A DNA stretch of 47,148 nt from the NCBI GenBank assembly GCA_937910385.1, contig CALEPT010000251.1:1-47148 (forward strand). Reading direction: 5' to 3'. The notes beneath the pieces were generated by a model. The model had not been told where the DNA came from. It worked only from the letters and a program-made list of their open reading frames with translations, and did not search any database. Positions 42,911 through 47,148 of this stretch are shown here, one piece after another. The translations under genes were made by a program, and so were the position numbers. The stretch is from an uncultured Ruminococcus sp. (GTDB lineage Bacteria; Bacillota; Clostridia; Oscillospirales; Ruminococcaceae). Numbering within the stretch: the first letter of the stretch is position 1; each line of letters starts with the position of its first letter.

Positions 42911-44794
42911 ATGACGAAGGAAACTGTAAACAAATCAGAAAAGAATATATATCGGTACGGCTTGCAGGAGAAGCTCTGTAATTTGTATGAGCAAAGCAGG
43001 CAGGGAAAGCAGTTCAGACATCTGATGAAGCTGATTGTTTCAGAAGAAAATGTGGTGCTTGCGTACCGTAACATCTGCAAGAACAAGGGCAGCTTTACTG
43101 CCGGAGTTGACGGAAAAATCATCACGGATATACAGAAATATCCGATTCAGAAAGTCGTAGAAAAGGTCAGAAATAAACTGAACTTTTATCAGCCGAAAAA
43201 AGTACGCCGAGTCTATATTGATAAAGGGAACGGCAAACAGCGTCCGCTTGGCATACCGAGCATCTGGGACAGGCTGATACAGCAATGCGTGTTACAGGTT
43301 TTAGAGCCGATTTGTGAAGCTAAATTTCATGAGCGTAGCAATGGCTTTCGACCGTATAGGTCTGCACAAAATGCAATCGCACAATGCTATAAAATGATTC
43401 AATTACAGAATGTGCATTTTGTTGTTGACATTGACATCAAGGGATTTTTCGACAACATCAATCACGCAAAGCTGATACGGCAAATCTGGGCAATGGGCAT
43501 TCAAGATTTGAAAGTCCATGCAATCATCAAAGCAATGTTAAAGGCAGATATACTGTTCAATGACATTGTAATTTCACCCGAAACAGGAACCCCGCAGGGC
43601 GGTATCTTATCGCCGCTGCTATCCAATATCGTGCTGAATGAACTTGACTGGTGGATTGCCAGCCAATGGGAAATGATGCCGACAAAAGTCAACAGGGAGT
43701 ACAGCAAGACCGATAAAAACGGAAATGTTGTCATAGACAGGTCACAAAAATGGACGATGCTTCGGGAGAAAAGTGAGCTGAAAGAAATCTATATCGTCAG
43801 ATATGCCGATGATTTCAAAATCTTTTGCAGAGATTATCACACAGCAAAGAAAACCTATACAGCCGTTGTCAAATGGCTGAAAGAGCGGCTTTCATTAGAC
43901 ATCAGTGAGGAAAAATCAGGAATTACCAATCTGAAAAAGAACTATATGGAATTTCTGGGCTTAAAAATCCGAGCTGTGCCAAAAGGTAAGAAATTTGCAG
44001 TAAAATCGCATATGACCGATAAGGCGAAAAACAGAGCCAAAAAGAAAGTCGCTGAAAGCACAAAACGTATGCTGAGCCATAATGACCAAAAATCGCTTGA
44101 TAAAAATATCAGTCTGCACAACTCTTTAATTAGCGGACTGCATAACTACTATAAAATGGCAACGCACGTCAGTGCGGACTTTGCCGAAATCGGCTATCCG
44201 ATTCAAAAAATGCTAAGTGGTGCAAATCACAACAGCAGGCGGTGTCCGGTAGAAAAATCAGGTGAAATACGGTCAAGGTTCATCGCAGACAACTACGGAA
44301 AATCCAAGCAAATGCGTTGGATTCATGACAGACCAATTATTCCTGTTGCGTATGTACAGCACGAATATCCTAAATACAAACGCAGAGAGGTCAATAAATA
44401 CGTTTTGAAAAGTGAAGCAGAGTATCATGTTCCCAATTCTATCAGTTTTGAGATAATCCGTTATTTAATGGAAAATGCCTATAAATGGGAAAGTATTGAA
44501 TTTGCGGACAATATGCTTTCAAGGTACATTGCACAAAAAGGAAACTGTGCGGTCACGCATAAGCCCCTAAGACTTCATAACATGGAATGTCATCATATCA
44601 AGCCAAGACAAGGCGGACGGAAAGAGGATAACAGTTATAGGAATCTTGTCTTATTGTGTACAGAAGCACACAGGCTGATTACGGCAACCAGAAAAGAGAC
44701 AATTGAGAAATATGTGCAGATGCTGAATCTCGATGAAAAACAGCTTGCAAAAATCAATAAATTCCGTAAACTTGCAGGAATGACAGAAATTTAG
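42911..44794 (+). CDS. ltrA: group II intron reverse transcriptase/maturase
   Basis: A 627-aa intron-encoded protein. The reverse transcriptase domain (about 55-340) includes GIPSIWDRLIQQ, GTPQGGILSPLLSN and the catalytic YADD at 298-301. The maturase/X domain follows (about 375-470). The C-terminal HNH endonuclease zone has the motif CHHIKPRQGG with LVLLC and HRLI. All active residues look intact, so the intron may be mobile and self-sufficient. ATG at 42911 with AAAGGCGGTGG upstream; an in-frame GTG at 42902 is possible. It binds the intron RNA to aid splicing, then inserts it by target-primed reverse transcription. Confidence 0.95.
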   Translation: MTKETVNKSEKNIYRYGLQEKLCNLYEQSRQGKQFRHLMKLIVSEENVVLAYRNICKNKGSFTAGVDGKIITDIQKYPIQKVVEKVRNKLNFYQPKKVRRVYIDKGNGKQRPLGIPSIWDRLIQQCVLQVLEPICEAKFHERSNGFRPYRSAQNAIAQCYKMIQLQNVHFVVDIDIKGFFDNINHAKLIRQIWAMGIQDLKVHAIIKAMLKADILFNDIVISPETGTPQGGILSPLLSNIVLNELDWWIASQWEMMPTKVNREYSKTDKNGNVVIDRSQKWTMLREKSELKEIYIVRYADDFKIFCRDYHTAKKTYTAVVKWLKERLSLDISEEKSGITNLKKNYMEFLGLKIRAVPKGKKFAVKSHMTDKAKNRAKKKVAESTKRMLSHNDQKSLDKNISLHNSLISGLHNYYKMATHVSADFAEIGYPIQKMLSGANHNSRRCPVEKSGEIRSRFIADNYGKSKQMRWIHDRPIIPVAYVQHEYPKYKRREVNKYVLKSEAEYHVPNSISFEIIRYLMENAYKWESIEFADNMLSRYIAQKGNCAVTHKPLRLHNMECHHIKPRQGGRKEDNSYRNLVLLCTEAHRLITATRKETIEKYVQMLNLDEKQLAKINKFRKLAGMTEI

Positions 44795-44857
44795 GCGACA
44801 AAATCAAATTACAGTAACAGGACTACATATGCACTAAAAATATACTGAAAATGATGG

Positions 44858-44941
44858 GACGCCGTATGACGGGAAACTGTCATGTACGGTGTTAAGCGGG
44901 GGAAAATCCGGAGATTATTTCAAAGGATTACCTATCGCAAT
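44858..44941 (+). ncRNA. group II intron domains V and VI
   Basis: Domain V carries GCCGTATGACGGGAAACTGT and then CATGTACGGTG, pairing as the conserved 34-nt hairpin. The triad position reads CGC rather than AGC. Domain VI follows, with AATCC/GGATT stem and an unpaired A near TACCTAT as candidate branch point, ending at 44941. Confidence 0.85.
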
Positions 44942-45594
44942 TTGGCGAAATACCGCAGTTTGAGAAACTTATAGCGACTATCCGAAGCCGTGAAATATCG
45001 GCAAGTATCATCTTGCAAGCTAAGAGCCAGCTAAAGGCTATCTACAAAGACAATGCAGACACAATTGAAGGCAACTGTGATACGATGCTGTTTTTGGGCG
45101 GTAAGGAGAAGTCCACGCTGAAAGAGATCTCTGAAAGTTTGGGTAAGGAAACTATCGACAGTTTCAATACCTCCACAAACAGAGGACAGTCTGAAAGCTA
45201 CGGCATGAACTATCAGAAGCTCGGAAAGGAGCTGAAGTCTCAGGACGAATTAGCCATAATGGACGGCGGAAAATGTATCTTACAGCTTAGAGGAGTGCGT
45301 CCGTTCTTCTCTGATAAATACGATATAACAAGACACAAAAATTACTCTGAACTTCTTGATGCAAACCCGAAGAAAAAGTTTGACATTCAAAGTTTTGTTA
45401 GTGACCGAAGTGGGATGGTTTCAAACATTTCTCCGAAAGATCAAATAAGTCAATGGGTGATCGACAAGTCAAGTTCCGCCTTAAAGGAAGTTACCTATCC
45501 TGCTGATGCGACAGAAAGAGAAAATGCAGAAGCAGAAGCTGTTTACGATGCCGACTCCGAAACAGATATAGACGGAGATACGGCAGACAGCTAA
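44942..45594 (+). CDS. VirD4/TraG coupling ATPase, 3' exon
   Basis: The remaining 217 residues of the coupling ATPase. They start with the completed Ile codon and GEIPQFEKLIATIRSREIS. The sensor region ASIILQAKSQLKAIYKDN follows, then GNCDTMLFLGGKEKSTLKEI and the conserved ILQLRGVRPFFSDKYDITRH. The C-terminal tail is acidic. A frame read alone would start with an internal Met or Leu and lack the Walker motifs, so this is not an independent gene. Reading frame and exon phase (one base carried over) match the 5' exon exactly. Confidence 0.88.
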
Positions 45595-45631
45595 GAACCC
45601 GAAAAAAAAAGAGATAATCGGGTGACGCTGA

Positions 45632-46000
45632 ATGGACGAATTTATTTTATTTGAGGGAGACTTTTTACCTATGGAAACTATGAATATTTCTGCGGTCGAT
45701 GCTACCGCAATGGAGACAGCAACCACCTCTGCACCTAAGCACAAGTGGCTTTCTAAGGGTGCTAAGTTTACTAAGAAGGCAACTATGTTCGCAACTATCG
45801 CCGGAGTAATGGCATCTACCTGTGCAACTCAGGCTTTTGCGGCTGGTACCGGTGAAGTTGATACTTCCAGCTTTATCACTACCGCCTGCACCGTTCTCAA
45901 GTCCGTCATCTGTCTGATCGGCGGCGGTGTTGGTGTATGGGGTATCGTAAACCTCCTGGAAGGTTACGGTAATGATAACCCCGGTGCAAAAGCACAGTAG
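45632..46000 (+). CDS. Maff2 family membrane protein, C-terminally truncated
   Basis: A 122-aa frame with a charged N-terminus, a signal/membrane helix (about 52-70, ending ATQAFAAG) and the Maff2 core TVLKSVICLIGGGVGVWGIV, then LLEGYGNDNPGAKAQ. Family members normally run on for a further Gly-rich membrane helix after GAKxQ. Here a TAG follows at once. Maff2 proteins lie between TraG and the VirB6-like channel proteins in these ICEs. ATG at 45671 or 45680 would also serve as starts. The loss of the C-terminus coincides with the arrival of an opposite-strand recombinase gene, which suggests insertion. Confidence 0.75.
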   Translation: MDEFILFEGDFLPMETMNISAVDATAMETATTSAPKHKWLSKGAKFTKKATMFATIAGVMASTCATQAFAAGTGEVDTSSFITTACTVLKSVICLIGGGVGVWGIVNLLEGYGNDNPGAKAQ

Positions 46001-46030
46001 TGATATAGAAGTTTTTTCTCCCTTAATTCA

Positions 46031-46064
46031 GGTCGCATAAAATAGGCATTATGCGACCTTTTTT
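46031..46064 (+). terminator. terminator shared with the recombinase 3' end
   Basis: Perfect 10-bp stem GGTCGCATAA / TTATGCGACC with an 8-nt loop then TTTTTT. The right arm encodes the last codons and stop of the minus-strand recombinase. Confidence 0.75.
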
Positions 46065-47148
46065 CCATATTTACCTGTTTCAACGGATATGGTGGACACC
46101 GCCACATCAAAGCGGAAGTGTATCTCAATATCCTGCACACGCTTTCCGCTGGACTTGTCGGGTTCGTGGACTACGATCTTGTCAACCAGTTCGTGCATGA
46201 TCTCAGGCGTGAGCGTTTCGATATGCTCATACTTATGCACCACTTTGAGGAACGCCGTTACATCGGAGGACTTCTGCTCCGCACCGTCAATCAGGGTTGT
46301 AAGTTCCGCAACGGTAGCTTTCAGTTTTGCCTGTTCTTCCTCATATCCTGCGGACATCATAGTAAAACGCTCGTCCGACAGTCTGCCGAGAACATTATCC
46401 TCATAGAGCCTTGTGAACAGCTTGTCCAGTTCAGCAATTCTCTTTTCAGCCTGCTTTAAGTTCTTTTTCGCCTTAGTAAGCTCCGAGGACTTGCGCTGAA
46501 CGGAATTGCTCATAGCGGTCTGGATAAATTCGTCCTCGTTCTCCCTCACCATTGCAAGGAGCTTATTCAGCTCACCGAGGACAATTTCGTTGAGTACGCA
46601 AGTGCGGATATAATGCACAGTGCATTTATCCTGTTCCTTTGCGTAGGTGGAGCATCTCATGTGTTCCTGTTCGGGACGCTCATTCTTGCGGCGGCTCAGG
46701 TACATCTTCTCTCCGCAGTCAGCACAGTACACCATTCCTGCGAACGGATTGACCACTTCAGAGCGTTGCGGTCTGCGCTTGTGCTTGCGGAGTTCCTGCA
46801 CCAAGTCGAAGGTCTGCTGCGTGATGATAGGTTCTTGCGTATTCTCGAAGATCTGCCACTCCTCTTGCGGATTATACACTATCTTGTGAACCTTGTAGGA
46901 CTTCATCTTTGTACGGAAGTTGACCGTATGACCGCAGTATTCGTAGCGTTCAAGGATATGGGTGATTGTATTTGCACCCCAGCGGTAGGTTTTGGCGTTA
47001 TGCCGTCCATTGTCACGACCTTGCGATAATGCGTAGGCAGTCGGAGTTGGTATGCCTTGCTCCGTCAAAATCCTTGCGATCTGCACCGGACCGTAGCCGT
47101 CAATGCAGAGCTTGAAAATCTTGCGTACCACCTCAGCGGCAGGCTCAT
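46049..47148 (-). CDS. large serine recombinase, 5'-partial
   Basis: At least 366 residues of a site-specific large serine recombinase. The frame continues past the window edge (EPAAEVVRKIFKLCIDG), so the N-terminal catalytic resolvase domain with the nucleophilic Ser is outside. Visible are the recombinase domain (ARILTEQGIPTPTAY, then WGANTITHILERYEYCG), the zinc ribbon (YCADCGEKM with later Cys in RCSTYAKEQDKC), a long coiled coil (about residues 200-285 of the visible part), and the C-terminal DKIVVHEP segment. It is convergent with the ICE genes and ends 48 bp after the cut-short Maff2 gene. It could be the ICE integrase or belong to a nested element. Confidence 0.9.
   Translation of the reverse strand, partial: EPAAEVVRKIFKLCIDGYGPVQIARILTEQGIPTPTAYALSQGRDNGRHNAKTYRWGANTITHILERYEYCGHTVNFRTKMKSYKVHKIVYNPQEEWQIFENTQEPIITQQTFDLVQELRKHKRRPQRSEVVNPFAGMVYCADCGEKMYLSRRKNERPEQEHMRCSTYAKEQDKCTVHYIRTCVLNEIVLGELNKLLAMVRENEDEFIQTAMSNSVQRKSSELTKAKKNLKQAEKRIAELDKLFTRLYEDNVLGRLSDERFTMMSAGYEEEQAKLKATVAELTTLIDGAEQKSSDVTAFLKVVHKYEHIETLTPEIMHELVDKIVVHEPDKSSGKRVQDIEIHFRFDVAVSTISVETGKYGKKVA

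Larger units (their letters stand above)
42166..44941 (+). mobile_element. group II intron inserted in traG
   Basis: A 2776-nt retroelement. It opens with GTGTG (group II 5' consensus), holds a long structured non-coding part (42166-42900), the maturase ORF in domain IV, domain V near 44858-44893, and ends in AT. I placed the ends by protein: the exon join gives AAT ATT GGC GAA, so LLDEFAN continues into IGEIPQFEKLIATIRSRE, the family sequence. It lies in the same orientation as traG, as needed for splicing. The intron boundaries are set by this reasoning and not by a structure model. Confidence 0.9.
37950..47148 (+). mobile_element. integrative conjugative element (Tn1549/CTn-like), left part
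   Basis: From about here to the right edge the genes are those of Clostridial conjugative transposons: replication initiator-like protein, small accessory proteins, PcfB, VirD4/TraG and Maff2. The region holds a group II intron in traG and ends in a serine recombinase. The left boundary is approximate (between the purL terminator and 38116) and the right one is outside the window. Confidence 0.6.

Noticed and set aside
45013..45594. Stand-alone gene for a 193-aa protein
   Set aside because: It is the 3' exon of traG; the homologous reading begins at 44942 and joins in phase to the 5' exon.

Overview
The window reads as chromosome of a low-to-moderate-GC anaerobic Firmicute, most likely a Ruminococcus-type cellulosome producer (Oscillospiraceae). 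The grounds are two secreted proteins carrying type I dockerins, RNase Y, an Asp23-FakA pair, a fused PurL (PurL+PurQ), pyruvate formate-lyase activase, and near-consensus sigma-A promoters with 17-bp spacers and AGGAGG ribosome binding sites. The species cannot be fixed from sequence reading alone.

Region 1 (1-11.2 kb, all minus strand) is a defence island. One strong promoter (11090-11118), flanked by two copies of a 21-bp direct repeat, reads into a type I restriction-modification operon: a single-TRD HsdS, a full HsdS, HsdM, an unknown 147-aa protein, a five-helix membrane protein, HsdR, a YgjP-like metallopeptidase, then a STAND-like NTPase. Between the two unknown genes lies a ~115-bp relic of a second hsdS: its first ~20 codons and last few codons remain and the middle is gone. 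A tRNA 3'-end relic (11647-11685) lies near the island edge.

Region 2 (11.7-37.9 kb) is core chromosome. In order it holds a dockerin-bearing M6 metalloprotease, rny with a long leader, asp23-fakA, rpoC and rpoB, cca-pflA, a five-repeat BIG2/dockerin surface protein, rpsF-ssb-rpsR, a DUF378 membrane protein, a NERD protein, an HPr-like protein without the phospho-histidine, mtaB and purL. Notable control features are a rpoC Shine-Dalgarno in the loop of a perfect hairpin next to a TTG start, an 82-residue acidic tail on RpoB, and face-to-face consensus promoters for rpoB and cca.

Region 3 (about 37.95 kb to the right edge) is part of a Tn1549/CTn-like integrative conjugative element: regulatory hairpins, a small leader gene, a winged-helix replication initiator-like protein, small hypothetical genes, PcfB and the VirD4/TraG coupling ATPase. 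traG is split exactly inside its Walker B motif by a 2.78-kb group II intron with its own reverse transcriptase-HNH maturase. Joining the exons computed here restores a 732-aa ATPase. Downstream, a Maff2-family gene stops early and is followed by a convergent large serine recombinase whose catalytic N-terminus lies beyond the window, which suggests a nested insertion. No CRISPR array, intact tRNA or rRNA was seen.
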